Part shown: in pieces, positions 50,852 through 63,274 of the stretch
Position numbering within the stretch: the first letter of the stretch is position 1
How the letters are laid out: each line of letters opens with the position of its first letter
Assembly: GCA_037176885.1 (NCBI GenBank)
Contig: JAWWNJ010000013.1
Span: forward strand, 1,860,001-1,924,000
Direction of reading: 5' to 3'
DNA: 64,000 nt
From: Favolaschia claudopus
Lineage: Eukaryota > Basidiomycota > Agaricomycetes > Agaricales > Mycenaceae
Made by a program: the position numbers and the translations under genes
Notes under the pieces: generated by a model
Seen by the model: only the letters and a program-made list of their open reading frames with translations
What the model was told of the DNA's origin: nothing
Database searches by the model: none

Positions 50852-53800
50852 ATGACCGGAAAAAAGTGGGAAATCAATCATGCTTTCCCTCTTGCACCTC
50901 CAAAAGAGAATTTAAAACTGGATGAATTCGAATCTGATTCCAGCGGTTCTGAACCCGAAGACTCGCTGGATGAACAAAACAGTTTGAATCAAGACGGGTC
51001 TGAAAACGCGTCGGATGATGAAAAAACTACTCGAATGGTAAAAGGTAACTGACGACATGTATTGGCTGGCGAGATATGACTGAAATATGAGACTAATATT
51101 TAATTTTAGATTACGCAGACATGGTGAGTTGAGATGACAATGGTTTCTGAATCATAAGATCTTGACAGTGAACCACCGTTTACTTGAATCAGAGCGCGCT
51201 CGCAAAAGCGCTGGAACTATTCAACTTCAAGGGGCTGTTCATGCAGACCGAAAGATATACTATTTCTAGTGCTGCGAATCCGTGCCTTGAAATCGAAGGC
51301 ATGGGATCCATCGGCCTGCCACTGAGTTCCGGTGTCGCAGCAAGTTTCCTGACAAACTCTGGAGCAACAGCTTTTGAAGTTGGCCCTGACAAAGTGCGTC
51401 CCTCTTCCGCTTTTCTTTCCTGCTTCATGTTCTCTCTCTCAGATCTGCTTTCAAAATCCCGACTGGGATACTTGGCTAGATAAAGAAGCGGGACGTATGT
51501 GCTCCGAGCTTGCTGGTCAGGCTGTAAAACCGGTTCACCGACTGAGAAGTCTCGTTCTTGAAAGCCCTGTGTCAGGCCATGTCTTCCCCGACCTCGCGCC
51601 AGACTGTGCCGCAAGACTCGTCGTTTATCTCCCTTCCTCATTCACTGGCGGCCAACTTCGATGCCGCCACGGAATGCAATCCAAAGCGATTGATTTTTCC
51701 TCCGAAAGCCAATTTCATACTTCGATGCTCGCCGCGTACTCTGGAGTGCATCTTGTTCAAGACCCGATAACCTCTGGATACCGGTTATCGCTCCTTTACG
51801 ACATCGTCGATACCACTCAATCGATTCCACCATTTCCCGACATACCGCACGCAGCCTCTGTGCTCGAGCAGGCGGTGGTGAAGTGGAACGATGACGAAGA
51901 TGAAAGAGACTTCACTGCGTACTTTCTCCAGCGGTCGTATCCAATGAAGAAAATCACGACGCAGTGCCTCTCCGGCTCAGACGCTTTGCTCGTAGCCCAC
52001 CTTAACTCTTTCACAGAGGAACTGGATTTCCGTCTATACATCGTCCAAGTTGGGTTGTATCAGTCAAGATATGGAGAATACGATGGTTACTCGGGGGAGA
52101 AATGGGATGAAGTCGATCCACGACGTGTGAAGGACCTCGAGGAATACGCGGATCCGGAACTCAGGCATACCGTTGTATACGCTATCGATACCGAATCGGT
52201 TCCGGTCGATATCTTTGGGGTTGACTTTGGGAACGACGACGAGTCGGACGATCTGTATCTCAACGGGCAGCTGACTGACACCAAGCCTGATAGCAAATAC
52301 GACTTGTTTGACCAGGAGGTTCGCACATGTGCGATTAGAACTGTTTCATTTTTCTAACGGCTTTCGCAGAGGATTCGCGTCGACGAATGTGAGGTATATC
52401 TCACTCAGCGTCCAGGTGCATGCTCACCGACAGTTTAGCATACGAGCGAACAGCTATACTCCTGGTCAAGAACAACAGGGACGATGACATGGTCTGGTAC
52501 CCTCTCCAATACGCCGTTTCCGCTCTCCAAGGCTCGGTATCCGCCAATCCCGATGTCAGAGAAAACCTTCTGCTGCGCACCTTATGCGAGGAGCGGCCGC
52601 AAAAAGGCTGGAGCGGATACCAAAGCAATAGAGCCAATTTCCAGAAGAAAGATCTAGAAGATATACCTCGAGTGTTATGCAAGTGCGCTTGCCAGTGGTC
52701 TGACCTTGATCTCCTCTTGACGACATTGGAAACATACGAGGTTGCTTCGAATTTAGCTTTGATGGGAGTGGACCGTTGCATTGTGGCATTGCGGACGTTC
52801 GGGTGGGAATCGCTGAAAGACTTGTGCGTGCATCATTTTGCTTGATTTAGCTTTGGCTTCTTATGCTCGCCGCATATGATTGCAGCTTCGAAAAAGTAGT
52901 CCATAAAGATGAATCGAATATACGCCGACAGGAGCTCGCGTTGCAATTAGGGGAGGTAGCGAAACAAACGAACGAGAAAGACTTTGTGGGGTGGACGGAG
53001 GCACAGCCGGAAGTTATACTCAAAACGCTGAACCGCTGTTGTTTCGCAGAAATCGACTGGTTACTCGGACTCGGGACAAGCCACGGTGCAGCGTTCCTGC
53101 GGGATACGTGAGAATCTCATTCTTCTCTCAATTTGCTGGCGATGATATCTAATCCCTTTTTAAGTGTGTACCCGCAACTCGAAAACCAGACTCTGGAATC
53201 CGACTTTTGGGTGCATTTCATAACAAAATTCAAAAAGCATCCCATTTCGGAGCTGCTCCCGTCCGAGTTTGTCGATGGATGCGTCTCGCAAGCCGTCAAC
53301 AATCTCCCTGCATTCCCCGAAATCATCACCGGAAGCAACCTCCCGTCTCAGCGGCAGCTGCGCGAACCCAATCCACGGTCCATCGTGGACGTCTTGAAGC
53401 TCTGCGCGGAAACGGAGAATCTCGAATTCTGCTTGCGCATCCTGAACAAAATGAAGTTGGCAGCCAAACGCGCTCAGTTTTCGGTGGAATGTCCGCCGTG
53501 GAAGTACTACCTCGAGCTCACAAGCTTGCTGAACGCGGCTCTGAACTCGGAGGAGGCTTCCAAATCGGAAGTTTATTACGATTACAGACCATTTTTCGAG
53601 GAGACCATTCCTCACATTTTGCTTGGTCGAACGTACGCAGCCCCATGCCCCTTCAGCACAGAAAACTTAGCCATTCTGGTTATTGCCATCAAACGCGGTG
53701 GTGGTTTCGCTGCTTTCGAAGAATCGTGCGTTTGTGCCATCTCGTGTCGATATGGATACTGACGACGAGGCCAGAAAACCTCGAGCAATGTTATCCGGAC

Positions 53801-54745
53801 GTGACTCGCAAAGCGTACAAAAGCTAACCAGGTACCTCATCGGCTCGTGGCCTCAATCCGAGTATCGAACGGAGTTGGTGAAGATGCTTGTACGGCAAGC
53901 CATTGATGTCTTCGACATGGATGCTCTACACCAGCCCGCGTCGAAAGACAAACCGTCGGTGACTATCGACGACATGATTGCCCTCTTGCGCTTTTGCTTT
54001 GAAGTTGATGCGCGGAGCGAACTCCAGCACTTGTTGCTTCATTTTGTTGCTCCGCCTACCGGTATTTCAATTTCTCAGCATATCTCTCAAGTCCTGGAAC
54101 CTCTCATGTCGCCTCTCCACGCCTACATCGCAATTCACGGTCTGTCTTTGGAGACTCCGCCTTTCGCGAAGTATTCCGCTAATATCGTCAAGGCGTATGC
54201 GGCGACTTTCATGTCCCAGACTCCCGCAGATATAATCGGAGACGCGAACATCGGATGCGAGCAACCGAAATGCGACGAGTGCAGGATACTTCGTGGTTTC
54301 TTTTCTGATCATGACGAACAAACGATGACGCTTGCAAGGGCCGCTAAGCTGCGCGAACATATCGAAAAACAGCTCGCTCTACTCCCCAAAATAATGGGAG
54401 TCACGTACAAGCTGATTAAAAGTGATCACGGAGCGCACAAACTCGAGGTATTATTCTCTCCTTCGCTGGGCCCGAAAATTTGGTGACACTAGCACTCGTT
54501 GGTTATAGATCGTCAAGGCCGAAAATCTGACTGCTTCGGGTCTGTGGGCGCAAAATAGCAAGCGTGGAAAGGATTTGCTGGCACTGTTGGGAGACGAAGT
54601 GACGCAAAGAAGGATAATGGGCTTAAACTATGAGACCGTTGTTACCCAGATTAGCGAGAGGAGGACGAGCAGCGCGAAACGCTCCCAGGGCGACGAAGAT
54701 GACGAGGACGAGCCGATACCCAGCGCTAAAAAGGCAAGGACGTGA
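50852..54745 (+). CDS. Paralogue B: large protein with a 2OG-dioxygenase-like domain, 1126 aa
   Basis: The model has ten exons: 50852-51044, 51110-51123, 51193-51393, 51443-52318, 52370-52388, 52439-52823, 52886-53107, 53165-53725, 53775-54447 and 54509-54745 (3381 nt). An acidic Ser/Glu N-terminus is followed by FKGLFMQTERYT and NPCLEIEG.G.IGLPL. Next comes a jelly-roll-like region (RLVVYLPSSFTGGQLRCRHG, TSMLAAYSGV, SGYRLSLLYDIV), which recalls fungal prolyl-4-hydroxylase-type 2OG-Fe(II) enzymes. The iron-binding His-x-Asp expected near AAYSGV is absent, so catalysis is doubtful. A long helical part holds CKCACQWSDLDLLL, EIDWLLGLGTSHGAAFLRD and a C-terminal CDECRILRGFF cysteine motif, then a basic tail with KRS and KKART that may be a nuclear signal. 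Two tiny exons (14 and 19 nt) are confirmed by phase. Function is unknown. Confidence 0.85.
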
Positions 54746-55082
54746 TTTTTGAGCAAAAATACACGTAGTGCAATACATTTTCTGCTTAATTTTCTCGCGC
54801 TCTGGCTCAAATCCGGAGGACGGGTACGCATAACGCGATAAACAAATGGGCGGAAACGGAGCATGTGACCGTGTCTAACCCCATTCGGAGATCCAAATCA
54901 ACAAGCCACGGCCGACGACGCGTTTCCTCCACGTCCAACCTCGACCCTACGCGTCTTCACGTTTACCGCCAAATCCCCGCATTGATATCTAACCTCGTGC
55001 AGCTTCAAAACCAAGGCTGAGGCAGTAGGGATCGGTTTAGGACGCGTCTGCGACTCTGCCGACTCTGCCACTGGCAGTGACG
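54746..55082. promoter_or_regulatory. Promoter region of paralogue C with three ACGCGT (MluI/MCB) boxes
   Basis: ACGCGT occurs at 54918-54923, 54949-54954 and 55042-55047 within 130 bp before the ATG at 55083. ACGCGT is the core of the MCB element bound by the MBF complex (Mbp1-Swi6), which drives G1/S and DNA-replication genes in fungi. Three copies of a 6-mer this close are unlikely by chance. Whether MBF acts here is inference. Confidence 0.5.
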
Positions 55083-58000
55083 ATGAAATGCGCGAAAAAA
55101 GAACACTTAAAACCTTGGGAGACGGACCGCACCTTTTCTATATGCCCGTACTTGAACGGAGCTTGTCTTGCCCCGGCCTCGGAAATGGACTTGGAGGAGG
55201 AGGATGTGGACAATGAATCCGAATCGGACAGCGAGAGGGAGCGGGAGAGAATGCGACGAAAGGGTTACACCCGTTCAGGTCCGTCCAGTATTCACCAATA
55301 TGATTTTCCTGTACTCAGGCTACTCACAGCTGACGTCGATATCCCTAGCTTTGACGAGGATGAGGACCTCAAGCCAGAGGTACGAAACTACTCCCTTTGG
55401 CTCGTCTCGATTGACTGGACAAATCTATACTGTAGAAATTTTTCGAGAAGATCTTTTCAAGGTTCAATTTTAAGGGCTCGTTAATACAGACCCAGAGATA
55501 TTCGATGGTCCAGGCGTCGAATCCATGTCTCGAGCTGGAAGGAATAGGTATCCTCGGGCTTCCCCCCAGTACCGACGTCGCACAGGACCTTTTGTCCAAT
55601 TCAGCTGGAATGAATAGACTCGAAGTCCCGGCGGAAAAGGTGAGCGCTCATCTTTCCTTCACTTCCCTAGACTCATCCTGCCAGTTTCGAATTACCAATC
55701 TCGACTGGGACTCTTGGTTGCGCAAGCAAACGAACGCAATCTGCACAGAGCTTGCAGGGAAGAAAGCCAAACCCATCTATAAACTAACGAAGCTCGTTTT
55801 AGAAGGAGCGACTGAGCAGAGCCGTATTCCGGATGAGTATGCGGTTGTTAAAGCTAAGATGTCAAAGTGAAACTCAGCTCATTACCAGGACCACCTCCAA
55901 CGGAGCTATCGCAAGTATGACCGTGCTTCTGCCTTCGTTATTCCAAGGCGGCGACCTCACCTTCACCCACGGCATCCAGTCCAAAACCGTCTCCTTCGCC
56001 TCGCAAAGCCATCTCTTCACCTCCATCGCCGCCGCCTATTCAGTCACTCGGAGCGCCTTCTCCCCGCCCACGTCCGGCTATCGCCTCTCCCTCCACTACG
56101 AAATCCACAACCCCGAGAACGCTGCCCTTTCTATACCCCCCTTCCCGGACCTGAATCAGTCTGCCCAGTCTCTGCGCCGGGCGATGATAAACTGGAAAGA
56201 GCGCCAAGACAAGACCTCGGAACCGTTAGCGTTTTTCCTGCAGCGCAAATACCTCTGGGACGGACTTGACTTCCAAGCGCTGGCTGGACAAGACGCCTTA
56301 CTCATGACCTACCTCCTCCCACTCGCCAGAGAACTAAACTTCCAGCTCTGCCTGGTCCACGTCGAGCTCACTCGAATCCTCATCGGCAGATACTATCCCC
56401 CAGAAAACTTGAAGAAAGTCGTCCCCTCGTTAATCGACGATGAAGAAGTCGTCGACGATTCGGATGAGACGCGGGCGGTGGCAGTCGACATGGATAGTAT
56501 TCCCGTCGACCTCACCGGATTTAATTTCCGAAAAAGCGGTTGGGGTGGCTGGGAGTATCTCAACGGTGATCTCGACGATGTTGAGCCTGAGAAGGAATAC
56601 GAGGTCATGGAATATGTAAGTGCATATATTCATTCTCATATACGACGACGGTATTCAATCTTGAGCAAATTTTAGAACATTCGTACCGACGAAAGTGAGT
56701 TCATTGATACACCCCAGAAGCCGTATCCTACTAAACGCGTCTTCGTCCAGCGTACCATCGAGGAGTAGTCCTTCTGTGGCCTATGCCGCCTGACGGCTCC
56801 GAGCATCCGGTAAAGCTCTCATACGATCCCAAGGACGCCTGTGCGGCCTTGTTCTCCGCATCCTCCCTCTCCGAGCCGCTATCCTTCCGAGAGAAGCGTC
56901 TGCTCAAAAGCTTGAAGGCGCGGTATACCTCCAAAGAAAGCCAGAGATACGCCACGCGGGGCTTGTACAGAGTGGCCGAGCTCTCGAAAGACGTCCAGCT
57001 CCTCAAGACCGTTCTAAAGCAAAACCATGTAGCTGCGAATGTGCACCTGCTCGGCGTCGATCTCTGTGTTTCGGCATATCAGACATTCGGCTGGGACGCC
57101 TTGAAAGATTTGTGAGAAGCCTACTCAAGTCGTATCCAGTGACTCGCGTCTGACAATCATCCAAAGCTACCACGATGCCGTTCGTAACGACACTTCGAAC
57201 CCGCGTCGACAGGCGTTGGTCGACCAACTTGGCGAAGCGGCAAAACAACGTTCCGACCTTGAAGTCGTCGCCTGGTGCGAACAACAACGGGAACCAATCC
57301 TCGACTCTCTCTGCCGAAGCAAGATCTCTGAAGTCGACTGGCTCCTCGACCTAGCAGCATCACGGGGAATGGACTTCATGCGCACGAAGTGAGTCCTTCC
57401 TTCTACCCCCCGAGGGAATGTCCCGCCTCACGCGACTGCACAGGCTCTACCCCCAGCTTATAGCCCATCGCCTCCCACCGACATTCTGGATCCATTTCGT
57501 CCACCGAATGAAGGATCCCAAGATCGCGACACATGTAGATCCCACTTTCGTGCACGACTGTACCCTCCAGGCATCCAACAACCTGTTCGTCGTCCCGGAG
57601 AAGAAGCCCAAGCACGAAGGGGATCCCTGGACGTACGACACAGTCAAACCCACTAAGGCAGGCCTGATCATGGAGGTCATCCGGCTCTGCATCGAGGCGG
57701 ACACAGCGATGGCGTGTACCGGGATATTCGAACGCATGAAGCATGCGGCGACGAGCGGGACGCTGTCGAAACTTTGCGCGCCGTGGGAGTGCTACGCCGA
57801 GCTTATACGCTCGGTGGACGCGTATCTCACGCCGGCGCATCCGGCTGCAGACACATTTGTCCCCTTCTTTCGCGAGGCGGCGGCGTATATGCTCGCTGCG
57901 AGTGAGAAGACTCGGACTGAGAATAAGCTGCACGCGGAATGCGCCTTCGTCGCAGAGAATCTGGTGACATTGGAGATCGCAATCCGCCGCGCGGGTGTGA

Positions 58001-59617
58001 CATTACTTCGAGATTGGTCAGTGACCCAACGTGGAAGCGAGGGCGGCCTTACTGACTGCGTACTCTCAGCGACATGCCTTCGCGTAACACGGAAGAACAC
58101 AAGCTCCTCATACAACGCGTACATGCTGCTCGCGATGCCACCGAGGCCAAAGAGGCCACAGTGCAGATCCTCGTCCGTCGAGCGATCGACGGCTTCGACA
58201 CCAAGACCTTCGATGGGCTCGATGCGTCGGGAAAGACTATGCGGACAGTCAAGGACATCGTCGACATGTTTCAGTTTTGTGCAGAGGTCGGTGCCCGCTC
58301 CGAGTGGCCACATCTCCTCGCGCGTCTCGAAGTGCCTCCACGTGGTGCCCCAGAGGGAGAGTACGTCTCGCGGGTGCTTTCTCCGTTCCTTCCTCTTCTC
58401 CGAGACTACCTCGAATCCCAAAGACTTGATTTGGAGACAGCGCCTTTCACGGCATTCGCGCGAAACGTAGCGCGGGCGTTTGGCGCATCTGTGATGAGCC
58501 AGGAGCCGAAGAATTTGCTCGTTAATGTGCAGGTCGGGTGCAAGTCGACATCGCGAAGATGCAATGAGTGCTCAGAGCTGGTGAAGTTCTTCAGGGGAGG
58601 CGAGCAGTCGATTACGTTCAAGAGTCCCCCGTTCTGGATGCGGGAACATCTGGTGGAACAGATGGAGCATTTGAAGGGGCTAGGCGTGACGTACAAGGAG
58701 TCCAAGCGTAAGACGCAGCGAATTTTCGAGGTGATCCGTTCCACTCTAACGCAAGTGCGGTCGCTCATTCGGTGACTCGTATAGATCATCAAGCCTCATA
58801 GCATGCTGCCCGCCGGCCTAGTGAAGGAGAACGAGAGGCGTGGTAAAGAGCTCCTTGCGGTGTTAGGGGACCAAGCGGCTCAGAGGCGAATTTTGGGATC
58901 CGACTACGAGACCATCTTGGCTCAGATTTCGAGGGAGAGTAGCGGCGGAGAGATAAATAACACTGCAGACACTGTCGGTGAGGATGAGGACGGAGACGGG
59001 GATGAGGATGAGCTAGAGATGGTAGATGATGAGGAAGAGAACGGCGAGGACGAGGATAGGAACCCACCTGTCAAACGGGGCCGTGGCCGTCCCCAAGGCA
59101 GCAAGAACAAAAAGCGAGCCCTGCCCGCTGCCGATGACGTGGAGGAAGATGAACCCATCGCGAAGAGAAAGCGCGCCCGTCCGCGAAAAAGCATGGCATC
59201 CGAAGCGTCAAATTCGTCCATGATCCTCCAGAGACGCGAACCTTCTTCACAGGTGATTTAGTCCCTTTCTAAAGATAGGGATGGAAACTCACTGCATCGT
59301 CACAGGACGATTCTGATGTCGAGATTATAGGCGGGATACGGCGTGCACCAAGTATGATTCCGCAGAAACGCGACCATTCTTCACAGGTGATTTAGTCCCT
59401 CTCTGAATGTGAAAGACCGGAACTCACTGCATCGTCACAGGACGATTCTGATGTTGAGGTTATAGGCGGGATCGAGCCTGCACCAAAACGAAAGCGCGGT
59501 CGTCCTCCAAAGCCGAAGGTCTCCATTGATCCCAATGCTCCTGCGAGAAAGAGAGGAAGGCCGCGGAAGAAAGCTGCAGATCTTCTCGCTCCATATACGG
59601 GCATTTTGAGGTTCTGA
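55083..59617 (+). CDS. Paralogue C: 2OG-dioxygenase-like domain with AT-hooks, 1313 aa
   Basis: The model has twelve exons: 55083-55379, 55436-55639, 55685-55836, 55889-56615, 56676-56694, 56751-57111, 57167-57388, 57444-58016, 58070-58730, 58785-59252, 59306-59386 and 59441-59617 (3942 nt). The core parallels B: FNFKGSLIQTQRYS, NPCLELEGIGILGLP, LLPSLFQGGDLTFTHG, SGYRLSLHYEI, then helical repeats, the 19-nt and 222-nt exons in the same places, and CNECSELVKFF. The jelly roll again lacks a clear His-x-Asp. Unlike B, the C-terminus is extended: an acidic run, KRGRGRPQGSK, RKRARPRKS, KRKRGRPPKPK and RKRGRPRKKA. These GRP cores are AT-hooks, which bind the minor groove of AT-rich DNA, so the protein is probably nuclear. 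The two last introns and exon starts are a tandem duplication. Confidence 0.85.
59234..59485 (+). repeat. Tandem duplication of an intron-exon unit in paralogue C
   Basis: A 134-bp unit beginning ACGCGA(A/C)C.TTCTTCACAG, followed by the intron (GTGATTTAGTCCCT...ATCGTCACAG) and the exon start GACGATTCTGATGT, occurs twice (from 59234 and from 59368). Both copies keep working splice sites and the same phase, so the duplication added a 27-codon exon (DDSDVEIIGGI then DDSDVEVIGGI) without breaking the frame. Confidence 0.85.
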
Positions 59618-60495
59618 ACGTTCTCTGGGGATCTGCGTAGGCAGTGAAGAGATGGCACGATGTATCATCATATCTTGGGCTGCTGTTATTGCTCTTTCGT
59701 TCCACATAGAAACAGCTGGACAAGTCATTCCGTTACAGGAACCAGTTGTGTTTAGAGGAGGTTATGGTGTCCGACTACAAGGCCATCGGCGCCAAGAGAG
59801 AGATTATTCTTGCAATGTGGGTCGCACCGCCCATTCACCTCGACTGCACCTTTCTTACATTCCTCAACTATTTCTTCGGTCATGGCCCGTGACTACGCTG
59901 GAGAGGCTCCGACCTCCTACGAGAGAGATACAGCCCCGACCGATGGAGCTATGGCTTCAGAAGTCGGGAACGGCGCTCAGAACGGAAAATCCCTCGAAGA
60001 TGGCAGAAAGAAGGCTTGAAACAACTATGTACAAACAGAGAACTATCTTATCGGCACAGCCACAACGCCGTGTCGCTTCATTTTCTCTCAAACTCCGATT
60101 CGTGGCAATTCCGAACTCGTGGACTCCAGCTCCCTCACAAGAAAAGAGCATGTGGTAGCGGGCTACAGCCGTTATGAGTTGCTGTGTCTGAAGTAGTGTG
60201 ATCAATTTTTTTTCGAGAACAAGACGGGCTTGATAAATTCGAAAATCTTCCCATTCGAATCGTCTAAAAACGGTCACCACTCCCAAGGTTTGCTTCTCCC
60301 GGGCCCGCTTATCCGCTTTGTCTCCGGTACAGCTTCCCCCACGGGCTATGTAGTCTCGTAGGCAGAAGCCCTGACCTCTGACCCCCCAGTTCGAAGGAAT
60401 GGCAATGGAGGCGGCGGTTCATGTGGGTACCGCGCAAGCGTCTCAAAAGTATGTTTTCCGCGGAAGCAATGACTGGAATCACTGAATATGTTTGT
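59618..60495. other. Intergenic region before gene D
   Basis: About 880 bp between paralogue C and the start of gene D. A 168-codon plus-strand frame at 59652-60158 starts with a hydrophobic stretch but then becomes Arg/Pro-rich without a domain, so I do not call it. It contains the gene D promoter. Confidence 0.4.
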
Positions 60496-60898
60496 ATGGC
60501 CGCACGTAGCTCCAATTTGTTCCACCATGCGTCGGATTTCGAAATCCTGGGCGGGCAGTACATTCTGGGAGACGTTCATACCCATCATGTCGGTGTGAGT
60601 GTGATTACACTGATCATTCTTTCGCTTCTACTCATCTTGCTGGTGTATTCTAGCCTGACCTTAACCTAGCGGAAAATTTACTGCCATTCGCTGAAGAAGA
60701 GGCATTTTCAGACAGCGAAATTTATTGTGGCCAGATGCTTCGTAAGAAACGAGGATTTCCTCTCTATGAACCTGCTCCGCAAGTAAATCTCCCCGCAGCA
60801 TACAGAGCTCAAGGTGTTTCTATCGGTGACGTCGGCAGCATTACATCGGACGGAATGTTTGATTTCTTCTTCAATATCTTCCTACCACCCGATCACCC

Positions 60899-60904
60899 CA
60901 TTAA
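60899..60904. repeat. Target-site duplication, left (CATTAA)
   Basis: CATTAA precedes the transposon, and the same bases follow it at 63275-63280. Removing the element and one copy restores a continuous reading of gene D. Confidence 0.8.
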
Positions 60905-63274
60905 TATGGCGGTCCGGATGCACTTTTAATAAATGCCGCAATATATGCCGTTTTTCGACTGTTCCGCAATATAAATAGAGCTTTTGCCGGAATTGCCGCA
61001 AGATATGTCAGTGATAATCACCTCGTTTATCTTGCGGCATTTCGTGTCGAAATCCCGCAACATAAAGTTGCGGAGTCGCAAATCCCGCAAGATACAAAGT
61101 TCAAAAAATTTTGCCGCAACTTTTCAAGTTCCGATTTCAACTTCCCGCAAGTTTCAAGATCAAACATCAATACAATACTTGGATATGGAAGTATAGAGTA
61201 CTATGTCCCGACGATGTACGGCACCGTTCAGAGACGTTATGAAAGGCTGCTTTTCAAGATAACCTCGTGCTTCTAAGGTCAATTGCCCAACTCCTTTGGT
61301 GCATCCAGCCACTCATGCCTTGGTTCAATCCTCTCTACCTAAGCATCACATTCAAATTACCTGCTCCAATCACTAACCTTCAGTCCTGTTCTTTCAACGG
61401 GTTTTGTTTGAATTCAAGTCGGACAAATTCTCCTGCACTAGGCCGTTGGACTCGGTTCCCTCTGAACCAGTCTCTGTTAACCGGTTTCCGAATTCAGGTC
61501 AGCCGTCAGGCATCGAAGGTGCAACTCCCACATCCCAAACCAAGGCTCAGACTGGGTTTCGTGTCAGCTATTTCCTCTTTTTTACCTCGAGCGGCTCACA
61601 ACTCACCTTCAAGTATAGCAGCGCAGCCAGAAACGAATCGTCGAAGATTGGCTGGCTCAATGATGCGATCAGAGACGATTCCCACGGTTCAACTCGTTCG
61701 CGCCGACCACACCAGTGAAGCCAGATGGATGAAACTCAGGGAGAGAGAGGAGTAGAGGTATTCAAATTATATTAATGAGTGAGATTGAACAAGCGGTTTG
61801 TTATCAGTTCTGATCAACCAACAAGTGAGCCAGGCTGTTCAAGGTTAGCAAGTTGCATAGCTGGCTTCTTTGGAGAGAGATTGAGGATTGTTGAAGGTCT
61901 CAATGGATTGTATTCACCGGGTAAGACTACAAAACCGGAGTGGGATTATAGTGCTCTAGTGTTTGAATAGGTTAGGAGGCTTTCAAAACGACATTCAAAA
62001 TCCGAGCTCGGAATCAGGACAGAGCTAATTCTCAATGTACAAGCTCGTATACCGTGTCGAATCGTGGGATTGGGGAGAAGATGAATAATTTAATTCAAGA
62101 TCAGAGTTAGTTGGGTGTCACTTGAACTCGGAAGAGCGCAAAAATTGGCTGACCCGAATTCCAGCTGGCTTCGGGGGTCGGATTTGAAGCTTTGATGCCA
62201 TTCTGACGTGAATAAGCCCGTTTAGCTATCAGAGGTTGGTTAAAAATCGACAAAATCAAACGGCCAGGTACAGGAGGACTAGGAATACACCTGAATGCGA
62301 TCGACGAAGTTTGGGGCAAAGTTGGAATTGGAAATCTGCTGGCTATGTGTCGTATTAGGTTTTTCGATGAGCGTCCAAACCGTGGATCGAGGAAGGCAGG
62401 ACTGTAACAGATTCAATCGGCATTAAGAAAGCAGACATCCAGTGCTAGGACGCGAAGATGAAGACAAAAGGACGGTACCTCAGTGTCCGATAACACGTAG
62501 AACAAGGAGGCAAGCGAGAGAACTGACTTCTGACCCTAACAATTGAAGTATCACTGGCCGAGGAAGCACCGGTATTCAAGCTCTCATATCAAAGGAAATT
62601 CAGGGAGTGACTAGACTACCAATAGAACGACTTGAATGTCACAAAGCAACTAGTCGTCGCCTCGATGTAGTCGGAATGACTCGGACTCGCGGAATAACGA
62701 TGAGAGAGCTCGAACAGATTGATTGAAATTGGCAAGCTGGTCTCAGAGCCATAGACGAGCCATAGACGCTGAGATACACGAAGATATAGCAGGAGGCAGA
62801 CCACAAGGATGGACAGCTTTGATCAAGAGAAGTGTCGGCCCGGAATTTCTGGTCAGGGAAGCACGCAAGCGACGGTAACCAGACCGTTGGAAGGGTACGG
62901 AGGGTACGAGAAGCCAAGGCACCAAAGCAAATGAGGCGGCGTGGTTGGCGACGATGAAAACACAGAGAAGATGGTGGTAATAAAGAAAGAGAGGGGTGTG
63001 GGTAACACGAACATCGGCTTGAAAACTTCCGGGATGTTGAAAACGGAACGCGAAAAAGTTGCGGAGAAAAAAAAATTGAACTTTGTATCTTGCGGGATTT
63101 TTGACTCCGCAAGTTTGTGTTGCGGGATTTCGACCGAAATGCCGCAAGATAAAGAAGGCCACTATCTCTTATCAATGTTGCGGCATTTCTGTCAAAAGCC
63201 ATGTTTACGTTGCGGATCGGCCGAAAAACGATAAATGTTGCGGCATTTATTAAATGTGCATCGGGACCGCCATA
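60905..63274. mobile_element. 2.37-kb non-autonomous DNA transposon with ~257-bp terminal inverted repeats
   Basis: The ends are TATGGCGGTCC(G/C)GATGCAC and reverse complement. Inverted similarity continues inward for about 257 bp (60905-61161 against 63018-63274), with roughly 15-25% mismatches increasing inward. The arms carry many subterminal copies of TTGCGG/CCGCAA, such as CCGCAAGAT and GCCGCAACA, likely transposase-binding sites. The 1.85-kb middle has no transposase motif and only short frames, so the element is non-autonomous. The duplication reads as 6 bp, which fits none of the common superfamilies cleanly (hAT 8, Mutator 9-11, Harbinger 3, Tc1 2), so the superfamily is open. Confidence 0.85.

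Noticed and set aside
59652..60158. 168-codon plus-strand frame with a hydrophobic start
   Set aside because: The signal-like start is followed by random Arg/Pro-rich sequence with no domain, and there is no second exon to extend it.
61200..62980. Search for a transposase inside the 2.37-kb DNA transposon
   Set aside because: Frames are at most about 160 codons and none shows a DDE/D or other transposase motif, so the element is called non-autonomous.
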